NCBI GenBank assembly: GCA_014871385.1
Contig: CM026426.1
Coordinates: forward strand, 90,378,893 to 90,442,892
Length of the DNA stretch: 64,000 nucleotides
Origin: Ceratodon purpureus
Lineage: Eukaryota > Streptophyta > Bryopsida > Pseudoditrichales > Ditrichaceae
Direction: 5' to 3'
The notes beneath the pieces were generated by a model, which saw only the letters and a program-made list of their open reading frames with translations, was not told where the DNA came from and did not search any database. Shown here piece by piece: positions 1 to 12,405 of the stretch. Position 1 is the first letter of the stretch, and every line of letters starts with the position of its first letter. The position numbers and the translations under genes were made by a program.

Positions 1-857
1 AGCTACATATTATAATCAAAACTTGCGTGACTTAACACATGGCTCCTAAAAATCTAATTTCTTAGACCTCAGAGTGGCTAATGCGAGTACTAAATGCGTA
101 AGGCTAATCAATGATAAAATAAATAAATTGGCGTAGACCACTCAATGTATCTACGTGACACGAAACTGAAGATGATGTATGTGTTCAACTGGTTCTTCTA
201 TAAAAGTCCAAACAGTAGCCAACGCCCTTGAAACAAAAAACTCTACTCGAAAGCAGAACCTGATCGGAAAAGGATGACGAATTCTGCAAACGTGATGAGC
301 AGAACACTAGCTTCAGGAAAATACTGATGCAAAGGGGCGAAGGCACACAACAATCCTGTTTCCTCCCAGCACCAAAGCTCGGGACTCAGTGCGAGACTAA
401 TTAAGTCTGTCTCTTAGCACTAACCAGCCTTGTTAATTGCAACGGTAACCCAGACTCAAAAATGCACAGCTGACCTGAGTTCAAGCTCACACCGAATCGA
501 AGCACACCCTTCAACATATCTGACTATGTAGGGCCTATGAACCAACTGGGCACTCAAATTCTCCACAACTGACACGCATCAAACGAGGAAATGAAAATTC
601 CAGAGTGTGATCACGAATGGAAGGCAGGGCTCTGAGGTTGTACGTTCTGTTGTGTGCACAATTAAAGAGCAACCAGGCGTGTGACACAAAAACCTTGAGT
701 GGGATGAGAAAGTGGAAGAGAAGTGAAGCCCTATTTGTACAACAGAGGAGTGTCGTGCACCAGAGCGGAGGAAGCAAAGGCGGGCGATGGCGCGCAAGCG
801 CGAGGCAACTTCAGAGATCCAGGAGTTTGCCGTGAAAGGTCGATCCAAGAGTTCGTA
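1..857. other. No gene recognised
   Basis: Only short overlapping open frames on both strands, none with a recognisable domain or a splice pattern. No tRNA, tandem repeat or LTR end was seen. Confidence 0.4.
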
Positions 858-1190
858 GTGGGAGTCACACTTGAGAAACCTCCTCAGGGAAGGATTCTCA
901 GGGAATGAGTTACTTCATCCAAGTAGAAGTTACTTTGAGTTACCATTCTCCCACTTCATGAAATGTATGATGAGGTGTTACTCTCTCCTCCAACCTCAAT
1001 GCATTCCGGGAGAATGGACATTCCACTTTCCCAAGTGCCCGGAATGTCCATTCTCCCGGAATGCATTGAGGTTGGAGGAGAGAGTGACACCTCATCATAT
1101 ATTTCATGAAGTGGGAGAATGGTAGCTCAAGGTAACTTCTACTTGGATGAAGTAACTCATTCCCTGAGGTCTCTCAACTGTGACTCCCAC
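858..1190. mobile_element. Hairpin MITE / foldback element
   Basis: The two halves are near-perfect inverted copies. The left arm is about 858-1024, the right arm about 1041-1190, and the loop is only 16 bp. The ends read GTGGGAGTCAC and GTGACTCCCAC, and both are flanked by TA, which fits a TA target duplication as in Tc1/mariner-type MITEs. TA is palindromic with the ends, so the boundary is ambiguous by two bases. The left arm has about 15 extra bases near 883-900 (a repeated CTCAGGGAA segment); otherwise the arms differ at only a few positions. There is no coding capacity. A transcript would fold into a stem of about 150 bp, a good source of small RNAs (inference). Confidence 0.75.
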
Positions 1191-2479
1191 TAGTGCAAGA
1201 CAAACGTCGAAACTGAAAACGACTCCACTGTTACACTAATTCAGGTGGCCAAGTTTGTGAGTCTGGGTATAAAAAGTGGGGACACATTCTTCACCATTTC
1301 TAGTCCTAATCTGTGAGAGCTCTCCACCTCTCTCAGAGCTATCTTCGAATCACAGTTCTAGTCAAATTCTTCTGACCTCTCAAAACAACAACCTCATGTA
1401 ACCTCGGCGTTGAGTACGCAAACTTCTAGTTTTAAACAAGTGTGCAAGTAATTTAAATCGGAAGTCCGGGGCCCAAGACCTTGCGCAGCCGAGGTAACAT
1501 GTGTATTACTATATTCGAAGCTTGACTACTCTTACTATTGGAAAAGAGCTATGAGAGAGGTGAAGAGCCCTCACTAGATAAGGGTTACAAATGAGCACAC
1601 ATCCATTTCCGATTCATATACCCGTATCCTGTGTTTAAAAGGGAAGTTCAGAGTACAAACATGAGTTATTTTGGAGTTACTCTTTCTATAAATAGCTCCA
1701 AGAGAGGTGGAGATAGGCACAAAATTAGGGTTAGAAATGAGCAAAAGATATTGCCGCTTTATGTAGAAGGTCTTTCTGTTTATATATACAATTTTTATTT
1801 TTTATTTTTTTTATTTATTGGTTTTTTGATACAATCGAAAGAGATCTTTAACAGCACAAGAGAAACAATGGTAGATAGCCCAATCCAACTCTATTTCTCT
1901 CTTGACTTGTTCTTTGTTCCAAACATTAGCTATTTGAGTTTGCAAGATAAAGCGTGGACACATTTTCATTTTTTATCGATCATCGGAGAACGTGATGTGT
2001 TTTGGAAGGAGCTTGTGCTCCGCATCAACAGTGTAACTCATTAGGGGCAAGTGCTAGGGCCACTCATATTTCATAGGGTTCTAATTTAGATCTTGCGTTT
2101 TTCCATTAGAAAGGAGGACTATGGTTTTCTTCACTTCTCTCTTTACCTCAATCTTGCGCACCCTCTAAATGCAAGGCTCCAACCTTTGTGATTGCCTTGA
2201 TTCCTTGTGCATCATAGATCTCGTTGACTAGTCTTGCTTCTAGGAGGATTTACACAAGACATGCCAAATTCTGTTGAATTGACTATGCAATTGTCGTCAT
2301 TGAGACGCTCTGATAGTCAGGTTTTGGCCAAAGAAAAATCTTCGTATTGGTAAGGCAAATAAGGTCGGGCAATGGTGTTTAATCGTCTTTGTAAATGCCA
2401 ATCTAATCCCACATAATTAGAATCCTTTGTCTTTATGGTAATGCTCACGACATTTGTTTGATTTGGTTCATGTTTAGCC
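1191..2479. other. Non-coding stretch with a TATA-like box
   Basis: TATAAAAAG lies at 1268-1276, followed by pyrimidine-rich DNA resembling a leader or LTR R/U5 region. No partner LTR and no gene downstream were found. An open frame at 1631-2041 has no recognisable content and includes a poly-T/AT-rich run near 1790-1830. The TATA assignment is weak. Confidence 0.3.
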
Positions 2480-4500
2480 TCGATGCTCTAAAGTTGGTGG
2501 ATAGCAAGCTATACTCCTCGTAGGCTTCCATGGCTAACATAAATTGCCATTGCCTTTATGCGTCACATTACCTCCATAGACCCGCTTTGTGTAATTTAGC
2601 AGCTTTGGATTGGAGAATCTTGTTCCTATGTGCTGGATTAAGAAATACCGCAACCAGCTCATATATGTGAGTCCTTTCTAGCATGTTGATTGGACAAAGG
2701 TAACCGTATGTATGATGTTTTTTCATTTGTCATGACTCTTTTCCTTACAATAGATCCAGCCTTAGCTTAGTGTTTATAATTAGAAAAATATATGAAGCTT
2801 TTCCATCATTGACCTCCACTGCACAATTGTAGCTAAGATAACTTGAACCGAAGGAAGACATGTAGCTTTGAGGTCTCTCTTTTGACAGCTTTATTTATCC
2901 ACTTCAAAAATGAGAGTTGTAACTACCTAGTTTGGATTCATTAGATTGATTCTACCATCTCATTTGCTTTGGCAACATTATAGCCAACCTACTCTTTCCT
3001 TAGAACGGTCCACTTTGTCTACTGCCAGGTACTTTAGAATCAATGATTTAAATTTTTCCATTCTTTTCTTTGTCCACCCTCCACGTAGAAAACAAAAATA
3101 ATAAGGAGGAGAGTAGGATGGTTTTAGTAATGACCCCTCTTTTGGTTTAATAATTTACTCAAATTTTTGTTATCTGCCCATTTAACTCTTAGTTCATCTA
3201 TCCATGAAGACCTATCAATCAATTTGCAATTTTTCCAATAGCATTTGGATTTAAACTAGTTCAGCATAAAGCTAGTTGCAAGACAAAAGGTGTTCATGGT
3301 TTGGATGAGATTCCAAACTCTCATTTACTCACCAAGAAGGGTAGAGGATGTGTTGTCCACATAGTAGGCCAAATTCTTCTGACAATTAGGAAATGGAAGT
3401 TTGATGCCTCAGACTTTATCTAAGGCCGCCTCTTTCTTTATTTTATCATTGAGGACTTTAGAGATGATGTATAAAAGATATGGTGCTAGAGGGCACCTTA
3501 ATCTATCTTCCCTTCCAATTTTGAATTGGAGAAGCAGACTATCATTGGCCATTCTTGCGGCAGCTATATTTTGAAACAAGAAGCTCACCTTGTAAACAGA
3601 TTTTGCTCGGAATCCCATCCAAATTATGAATATGAATAAACAATTCTACTCCACCATAGTATACGCCTAGGAGAAGTCAAATTTTATAAAGAGGAAGTCT
3701 TAGTTTAATTGGTCCCTTGTAGGAAAGAGGTCATCCAAAATAAAGCGCATTGGTAGAAAAGTGGGTTAGTCTTGAGTGATTACCTCTACAAGGGCCACTT
3801 AGTAATGTAGCTGGAGTCTTTTAGCATAGATCATGTAGCCTAGGTAATAAAGCATAATTAAAATTCAATTAGTGAGTGCATGTCGCATGCTTCTCTTGAG
3901 CAATAGTGCAATCATCCTAGAAATAACACATGTTGGCAACCTTCCTGATTGGATGCTTTCTATGATCATAACCAAAAAACCTTGGCGAAGCATGTTTGAG
4001 AAGAACTAGTAGAATTTTGGAAGCATGTCGTCTAGTACTTGAGTCTTTCTTACTTTCATGTCATTGATGGCAGCCTTGACCTACGCCACTCTAATCTAGG
4101 CCTTTAGCCGTGTTTTCATGTCTTTTGCTGTCTGATTAGTAATGTAGTTGAGAGCTACATCTTCTGTAGCTAATGACTCAGCCATGGACATCCTTGCTAT
4201 ATTCAACTTTTGATAGTATTCTTGGCATATATGTCTAAGCTCTCTTTGAGTTGTATATGTATGCCTCATCTAGTCTTTTGAGATTGCAATGTGTGATATT
4301 GAAGGTCGCATCTTGTGGGCTCAGAAGAGTTCTCTCAATACTTTAGCCCTTCTGTTTTCATCCAATGCGGCCATGCAATCTTTGACCATTCAACTTTTAT
4401 AGCTCTTATCGTTGGAGGTATGACAACACCTTAGCCAATTTGTCATGCACTTGAGAAATATGGAGTAACAAAGTAGTGAGCAAAACTCATAGCACTTGTG
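2480..4500 (-). pseudogene. LINE (L1-type) reverse transcriptase, heavily decayed
   Basis: Read on the minus strand in several frames, this resembles plant non-LTR reverse transcriptases. From high to low coordinate there is an AINDMK-like helix followed by a GKAPGLDG-like region (about 4000-4130), then a segment ending CPLAPYLLYIISKVLN (about 3440-3530), the usual GCPLSPYLF block. After that comes a YVDNTSS stretch at about 3349-3366, where the catalytic YADD motif has changed to YVDN. The thumb/C-terminal region continues to about 2480 with a KILQSKAAKLHKAGLW-like block. Frames are broken by many stops and shifts. No endonuclease domain, poly-A tail or target duplication was found, so the element ends are unknown. 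It is clearly non-functional. Confidence 0.6.
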
Positions 4501-7500
4501 AAAAACCTGTAGTTTTAAGGTGATTTCTTCTTGGAACTATGAGTCTTGTAATGTTTTGCTAGAATTTGAAGATGGAGCAAAAAATTTAGATGGGATACAA
4601 TAATCTTCCAGCTTGTATTTCATTATATTCTTGAAGCTCTTGATTAATCTAGGGCAACCCATACTACAACCACGGACATTCCATTTATGAAAAAAGCTTT
4701 AAAAATGGACCACAACTTGGAGGCAATGCAAGCATAGACAAAAGCTCTATTCAAGTAATTGATAACTTCCAATTCTTATAAGGATACAGCTAGCATACAT
4801 TTATACATTAGCCAACATACATAGTTTAGGGGCCGGTTGATATTGTACGGCATTGGTCTTAGTGTGATGACCACCATATGTCTACGAATGACTTTCAAGA
4901 AGCACACACTATAATTGGTTAGCGATGTTTAAAAGAAGAAGTCATTGCATATACGCACATCATATAGGAATGAAACTTGGCATAGACTATGAGCAGATTA
5001 AATGTAGAGAAAATCAATTGCATCTGAAACATCTTTGAATTGGGTGACATGGTTGATTATAGATGTTGTTTGGCAATAGAGGTTGATTGTATAGAAAATT
5101 GTTTATTCCTAGTTGGCCCATGTGTACAAGAAAAGACACTATGAATAGGTGGGAGAAAGAAGGAAAATTGCTACGAATTGAGAGCATTATTGAAAGAGTG
5201 ATGCGTAGAGTCCTCAACAAAGATGGTACAAAGATGCCTAGGTCTGCTATTTTGGTAGATGAAGCATTGCATGCCTTATGTACGGTCCTTAAGAACTTGG
5301 ATTTTGGCCATTTTGGAATTACAAGTGATCATGTTGTTAAAAACACACCAACGATAGTTGAAGTAAAAGATAGGGAATTTAGAAGAGATAATCTTGTACA
5401 TCATTGCAATAATGGGATTCAACTTCTTAAGGTAATTGGTTTTATGTAGTTTAAAAAATTAGTAGTATAATTATTATGTTGCTTAAAGCTATATTTTGAT
5501 ATAACAGGTTTGGCAAAGTGTAGCATTAGATGGACTCTTATATTACATGTAATGATTAAATATTCTAAAAACATAGGATGTTTGGAAACGACATTAAATT
5601 CAAGCGATCTGATGATAGATATTTCTCAGTTTGATGTGCTCATGACATCATGAAGGAAACAACTTGGGTTGAGATGAAATCCAAGCAAACCGTATCCGTG
5701 CATTGCATGAATGCGTGATCAGTAATGTAGGTTTGTGGATTGGATGCCTTACAAAAATGTACACGTCTTAGACTTTTAAATGTGTCCAAAGCTATGTACA
5801 GCATATGGAGTGAAGATGTCTTATGTTGATCAATAATCAATACAAAATCCAAGAGGTTACAATCAATGAACAAGCTCAGATTGCATCTTCAATGAATTTT
5901 GAGAATAGACGGCTAAGAACCTTCAAATTAAAAGAAAATGATTGTCGAGTTAGACTTATAGGAGTTTGCTTCAATTCTTTAATGATACCTTCTATGAAAG
6001 TTACCAAGTCATATGAATCAAAGGGTTTGGGGTTTACAAATTGAAACAAAGAGCAAAATGGTCCTTCTCCGCCCTTCACTCTTTGTGCTTATTAACCACT
6101 CTCTCCGTGTCTATTAACCACGTTCATTGCTTTGCAAACACTCTTGTCTTCCTTCTGCACTATGGACTTTGTAGCCATAACCAACTTGTTCGGTCAAGGC
6201 TAGATGGCCTTAGAGACGACTATAGAGGAGCTTTTCGTGAATTTGATGTTACAAATTCATTGATCTTAAATAGAGAGTCTAAAGTGGAGCTATGTCTATC
6301 TGACAATTCTTGAGAACCTTGGGTTGAGACAAGATTGTTGAAAGAGACTAAGCAACACCATGTTTGCTTGATCTACAAACATTGTGGCATACAACGAGAA
6401 TTGTGATGCAAGGACCTTGTAAACACCTTCATGTGTGCACTCTTTTTTCAACAAATTGTTTGATTACATAATCATCTTTGCAACAACCATGCGATAGAGG
6501 TAATGGAACCTCCTCCTAGATACATGATTGTTGAATCATCTAGGTCCACAATAAGGTCATCTTTGAGAGTAAGAAAGGTCCATCCAAGGTACCAAGGACC
6601 GCAAATTGTGTCACTATGATATATTAAGTGGCAAATGTCTTTAAAAGCGCATCTTAACATCATCATCAAAATGCCATCAAACAAATCAAAGCAAGAGAAA
6701 AATTATGCTTGTCTTTTTAGCTAAAACTTCTTAGAAATATGACAAGGTATTTAAGTTTTCAAGTGTTACACAACATATAGTGTATTTAGGAAATTTAACT
6801 CCATTAGTAATGGATTGAATTTGTTTTGGGCGGCACCTTGATGTAGGATGTGGGCCCTTGAGGAGCCCATATGATGATCTTATTATATCTAAGCTAGCTT
6901 GAAGATCACGCATTTCAAATAATAGTACAAACTTGGATTCTATTATTTGCATGTAGGAAAAACATTGATAGATTCTGATCCTTTCAAATTTATTCATGTC
7001 CTTGCAAAATGTTGCACTCAATTTCCTTTGACAACTGATTCATCTACCTAAGGACCCATGGCAAAATGCTGGGTCGAGACTAGTAATTTCAAAGCATATG
7101 ATGTGGCCGCAACCTTTGATAACAATAAGGCTAAAAATATTATCGATGTCTTTAACGTCCATTAGGGCCTTTTATTTAGTGTCTTGGGCCTTGCTGCCTT
7201 CTTCAATTGTCCATAGTGGCATATTACCAATCTTTGAATGACGATTGCATGTTGTATTCAAGCCTAAGCCGATGCATTGGCAACGATAGAGGCAGTTGCT
7301 TGCTCCGATGCTATTTTCACAATTATGAACAGCCACACCTTGATCAAAAAGATTGTAGTGAGTTACTATAAAAGATGAAACTTGAGGATAGTCATGCAGG
7401 AAAAGACAAGGGCAACAATGCTAGACAAAACTGAAGACTAAATTGCAAGGCAAACCGAAGGACCAAAATGCATAGCAAAGACGAATAAAGAAACATATGA

Positions 7501-9019
7501 CTATGGTTCAATCTGATAACTACTTGATGAGACAAGTACATTTGATTAAGAAAGAGTCAACAACTATAGCAACATTATTGAATTATGTCAAAGAGATTGA
7601 CTACAAGAGGAAATTGAAAGGAAGAACAGCATGCAAAGGGTGATGCGTTGCAAACCAAGACAAAAGATCAACTTAAATGTTGAGTTGTCTATCTCCTACA
7701 TATCTATTCTTGACAGAGGTAGGTGATTTCAACCTTGTGTCATTCATAAAAACAGTGATGGGGGATGCTAGACGGCTTAGATAACACATAGGAAATAAGA
7801 GGCTTAGTGGGCTGAAAAGCCACAATTACCACATTCTCATTCAACATATCATTCTTGCTTGCATTTGCAAGTACTTGCATCTTTAAATTAGAGATGTTGT
7901 TTTATAAATTAGTACACATTTAAAACGGACACGTGCAAAATTGAGTGAACTAGATGAGTTCAATGACCTCATGACTTATACTAAAGACACCATTTGTTTA
8001 ATGGAGATCTCGTTTTCTATCGACTTTGTTTTAGTTAATGACACATCTTATGGTCTCTCTCATACAAGAGTTGAATGTATGCGGGCTGATCTATAAAAAT
8101 AGTGCTACGGCATGGAGCGCAATCTATAAAATTTGAGAAAATTTGTTTTGAATAGATACACGCTAGAGGCTTGTATGGCCATTGATTATTTGTTTGAGAA
8201 GGCGCTTGGGTCTGTTAAAAAATTACATCTCTCTTTCTTTGTGCTTAAACGTAGAAAGTGACATATGGAACGGGATGACAACATTTATAGAGAGGTACTA
8301 GAGATTGCAAGACAAACGTTTGATTGTCTAAACGTGACATGGTAGGCATTCAGAAGTACATCATTTGGGACTCGGTTCCTATGCGAGATTTACATAGGTG
8401 AGTGTCAAAGTAATGTGCTTATTGCTAAGGTTGCATGTTTGTTTTATGAAACATCATTATTCCCATGCTTGTCAAATAGTCTATATTGAAGGTTCTATTT
8501 TCTTTGTTTCATTTGCAGCAAATATGACGCAATTCAAAATTTTTTTGCAAGTGGGCAGCGACCAAGGCATACCCCAATCTTAGGATTGGCATATTAGTTC
8601 TAAAAGTGCGATTAGGCTAACACTGACTCTAGGATGAAGTGGATGTGGTCCTAGCAATGCTTTCGACTCTATCTACATGATAAGTCAAAAAATATTCTTT
8701 AATGCGGGCATACAAAAACCATCATTATTGTGTACCACACAAGGAATTATTTTTTCATAAAACTTATGATTTGAGGATATTTGTGATGTTGCTTCAAGGC
8801 TGCCAAGCTTCCCCGCAAGCCATAAATATTGTCAAAAGTGACCTCCTATATATTGGTGCATTGAAGAAAATCATTGTACTTATGTATGCCACAGTAAAAC
8901 ATGTTGTAATGAAGTGCTCTCAAATTCGGCTTAATCTTGCGAAAAATCTCAAAGTGCGCCAAAACAAATATGAATTCTAATTAGCTACATATGCGTTGCG
9001 TCAAAATCCGTTATGGAAA
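4501..9019. other. Long stretch without a recognised gene
   Basis: The longest open frame is at 5087-5446 (plus, about 120 codons). It is fairly hydrophilic and resembles no family I know. Frames at 5823-6044, 6041-6310 and 8702-8977 are similarly featureless. The AT-rich base use and frequent stops suggest old, degraded transposon DNA. The right end may be the 5' part of the CACTA fragment that begins to be readable at about 9060, but I could not identify transposase motifs here. Confidence 0.35.
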
Positions 9020-9154
9020 AAACCTTATGTATTTTCTTACTCTATAAATCAAGTAAGAACCACACTCTTACTATAGAAGTATATATTTTTGGAAATTAAA
9101 CCCTTTATGATACATCAGTTTATTTGATTTGCATGAAAGGTTATTTTTTGTTGA
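9020..9154 (+). pseudogene. CACTA-type DUF4216 fragment, left half (interrupted by gypsy element)
   Basis: The last codons before the gypsy insertion read HERLFFVD. The sequence after the insertion (from 20943) continues in the same frame as DLEDPDWKVVIDKPPR. Together these match the end of the DUF4216 region of CACTA/En-Spm proteins, which usually has a VFYVEDP...W.VV..PPR motif. The frame is exact when one copy of the 5-bp target duplication is removed. A TGA stop at 9108-9110 shows the gene is dead. Upstream parts could not be recognised. Confidence 0.5.
9150..9154. repeat. Target-site duplication GTTGA (left) of gypsy element
   Basis: GTTGA here is identical to 20938-20942 and directly abuts the outer ends of the two LTRs. 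Confidence 0.85.
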
Positions 9155-9744
9155 CGTTACACTGGGCTCAAGGATGGAAGTGTGAGCAAGGGCAACAGGT
9201 GATCAAGGAAGGCTAGGTAGGAAGTAGCGTGAGGGAGTGTGGCAGTGTACGGCTCAGTAGTCGTAAGTCTGAGTAGTTGCATGCAGTGAGTAGAAGAAGT
9301 TCTAACCGTGGCCAAGGATTCCAAGGGCTCCCTTTAGGGGGAGAATCTTACCTTGATTTCCTAGTGTACCGAGCAGCTGCTAGAACCAAGCAATAAACCA
9401 AGCCTGAGTGGAGAAGCAAACAGAAAAGAAGCAATTAGTGAGATTTAAAGAGATAGTGAGGGAGAATTTTGAGACTTAGAGGCAGTGTCTTAGTAGTAGC
9501 CATAGCATTCCATGGTTTCCAAGGCCGAGGCCTGGTGAGTACAAGAACTGAATACTAATCTCTTAAGACCAAAACTACGACTTGTACAAAAATAAGAAGT
9601 GTCTTTCCTACTTCAGCCGTGCTACTTTATACTATTCTGTGAGTCCTTGGGTCCCTTGTTACTGCCAGTGTCACCATTTGAGCTGATTTCACCTCCCCAG
9701 TCTGCCATTGTCCCGAGATTCCTTGGCCTCCTACTTGGGTAACA
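9155..9744 (-). repeat. 3' LTR of gypsy element (590 bp)
   Basis: On the minus strand it starts TGTTACCC at 9744 and ends GTAACG at 9155, where the canonical terminal CA is mutated to CG. It aligns along its whole length with the interrupted LTR at 18375-20937. Its length equals the sum of the two parts of that LTR (282 + 308 bp). Confidence 0.9.
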
Positions 9745-11830
9745 TTTTACTGTCCTTTGAAGCTCGCAATTTGTCTCCGAATTTGGGAAGTCGGCTACGA
9801 GAGCGTCGTCGAGCAGGACATCAATCTGGACGCATTTCTTCACGGGGTGCCTGTCCACGGCGGCAATGGGGAGCTTGGTTGTTGTATGACATAGCTATAG
9901 CGGCAGCCACGCCTCTGTGTAGTAAGTTGTTTTTTGACCTGGATATTATAGTGTGTTGATACACATTATAAACCGTTTTTCCCGAAAGCTTGGTGCATGT
10001 AAGACATTGAACATTGTCTGACTCGAGATTTCCATAGATAGATTCAGCTCAGGCTGCGTCGCGAAATATTCTTTGACTTCACTCACGGCAGTGTTTAATT
10101 CCTCCTCGGCCTCATTGTCATCACTCGCTTCGACCTTTAGACCAAATTCTTTGTTGATTCTTTTTAGAGCATCCTTATGGTATTTGATGGGTTTGGAACG
10201 GTTTGTACCGTAGGATGAGGCTGACTTGGAGGACCTTTGGCGGTAATTGGCAAACGTGGCAACGGTTGGGGGGTGACTTCGGTGTCTATCAGCAGCTCCG
10301 GGATATCCACACGCTCCGCAGGGTTTCCTTGATCAAGGAGAACAGGTGTCCGAAGATTGATTGCTGGTAACTGAACCACCGGGTGGCGGGTGGTGGCTGG
10401 GTGAATTCAAGGGCTGATGGGATTGACTCGTGTGGCGGGGTTTCGAGGAGATCCATGTCTATGGTCTCCCAATCATGCTCTAAATTCATGAGGTCAAGGG
10501 CTGCCAAGGAGTTATCGATGCACGGTCGAGGAACTCCTGGCTCTGGAGCAGTCAAAGGTGTACCTTGGAGGTGATGATAGGCGTTGATCTCAATGAGGCG
10601 GGCAGCATCGTGGATCGAGCCTACTTTGTTTGCTTCGAAGGTCTCATTGGCTTGCTTGATGTCCTTGCGTTCTTGGTGATGATTGGTGAGTTCCTCGGCA
10701 GTTGGCACCTCAGCTGGGACGCCTAACTTCCAAGTTAGGGCGTCGTGAGCCTATGTCAGCTCCTTGTAGTGTGGCCAGAATTTGTGAATCTGGTGCTCGA
10801 GTTTCTCCACCCTTTCAAGCGCCCACGTCTTCTCCATGGTAAGCATGTCCACCTGTTCCTGAGTTGCGGCGAGTTCTACATCTTGATTAGCAACCTTATT
10901 TTGTAAATTAGTGAGGGTCTAGTGTGCTTCTTCCAGCTGCTGTTGGAGCTCCTTCTGGGTGGTCTCGAGGTGTGATTGGGCCTGAGTATATGCGGCTTGG
11001 ACGGCATGGTGTATCTTGCGTTGATGGCGTTCCTCCATGCTTTCCATGTCCTGTTCGGCTGTGCTAATGAACCAAAACATGCTCTCCATGCAATCACCAT
11101 GGCCTCCCGCTGCTCCTGGAATTGAGCCGTCCTCGTCCCCCCTGTGACAACGGTTGCGGCTGTCGGCAGTGTGGCTAGCTCAGACAGTTGCAGGCGATTG
11201 CTTGGTCCGGGTGCTGCACGATCGTGCTGCTTTGTGGCCACAAGTTCCCGTTGCACATTAGGAAGGTCCCCATGATCGGAGGCTGAGCATGGCGGCGAAC
11301 AAAGGCAAGATAGTGGGCAATGTAGGCAGTTAGGAAGGGTCGGATTGGGGTGGAATAATCCAAGCGATGACGGTGGCCTTGGAGCTGGATGCGAAAGCTC
11401 TCATCAACAAGGAGCCCCCAATTGATTTTTTCGCCCTGATCAGCCATCAGCAGCAAACACAATTGCTCTGGAGTAATTCCTGTGCAATTGTTCTGAAAAC
11501 AAACCTGGCTAAGGATACTACGCATGTAGGAAAACCTAGGATCCTCCTAGAATTTCCCAAGGGCGAATATGTCATCCATGCCGTCGTCTTTCAGCTGCTC
11601 ATCCTTAACATGGGTTGCAAGGTCGGGCTTGGGGAATGCACACTCCGCGCTCCATTTGGTGGCGCCAGTTCCATCCCAGCCAAAAAAATTGTGCGAGTAT
11701 TGGCTGGAGTACTAGATCAACACGCCCTCCACAACTCTCGAGGGGTACAGCTAATCCAGTTGGAGCTCTTGCATAGAGGAAAAGAAGGCCTGGCAATGTG
11801 CAACGTTCACCTTCCCCTCCCGTAACGTGT
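9745..11830 (-). pseudogene. Additional open reading region between integrase and 3' LTR
   Basis: This is sense-strand with the gypsy genes but in several frames. The first part (about 11700-11290) encodes a compact region with EQLCLLLMADQGEKINWG and FLTAYIAHYLAFVRRH. The middle (about 11000-10580) is a clear heptad-rich coiled coil, for example QKELQQQLEEAH and LQNKVANQDVELAATQEQV. The tail (about 10380-10164) is proline-rich. There are at least three in-frame stops (a TAG inside GKF/EDP, one in the coiled coil, one after HYKELT) plus frameshifts. It sits where Athila/Tat elements carry env-like or accessory ORFs, but I recognise no envelope signature, signal peptide or membrane helix. Function is unknown. 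It could be a second Gag-like or DNA-binding accessory protein. Confidence 0.5.
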
Positions 11831-12405
11831 AGTAGCGGTTCAGTCCTGTCTTGGCGGTCTAAATGAGGTCCGGGCGTCTATTCCATTCTAGTATCATGCG
11901 GGGAACACAGATCGGTGGCTGAGGGTTTTACGGGGTCATAATGACTAACACTATGTCTATAGGATGCAGGGAATAATGCAAGGAGAGAGATAGCAAGAAT
12001 TCACGCAGCGAAAGAGGAGAACATGACAAGGAGATGGAGAGGCGCAAGTTGTTTTGTAGAGGTTCGGTAGGCAGGGAGTCTCGGGGGCAAGGTACTCAGC
12101 CGCCAATCCAATAGAGACGATGAGGAGGGAGACTCGGAGGGAGGTGGGGATTTGATATGCCAGGAGAGATGGGGACAGCAAGGGGAAGTTTTGGTGGGCT
12201 AGGAGGGGCCATGATGTCCTAGCAAGGATGGTGGCAGCCTAGATATACTGATGCGGGGTTGATTGGACACTTGAAGTGGCTGGTTTTGTTGAGTAGTAGG
12301 GGGATTTAGATTCTTTAGAATAACTTGGATATGACTAACATGGATCTCGGGGACAGGGATTGCTGTAGTGTCCAGGGTAGGCAGATGCAAGGAGTCCATG
12401 GTGGC
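11831..12405 (-). other. Spacer between integrase and additional ORF of the gypsy element
   Basis: Short open frames at 12199-12399 and 11957-12181 on the sense strand have no recognised content. They may be the degraded C-terminus of the integrase polyprotein or a promoter for the extra ORF; the sequence does not decide. Confidence 0.35.
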
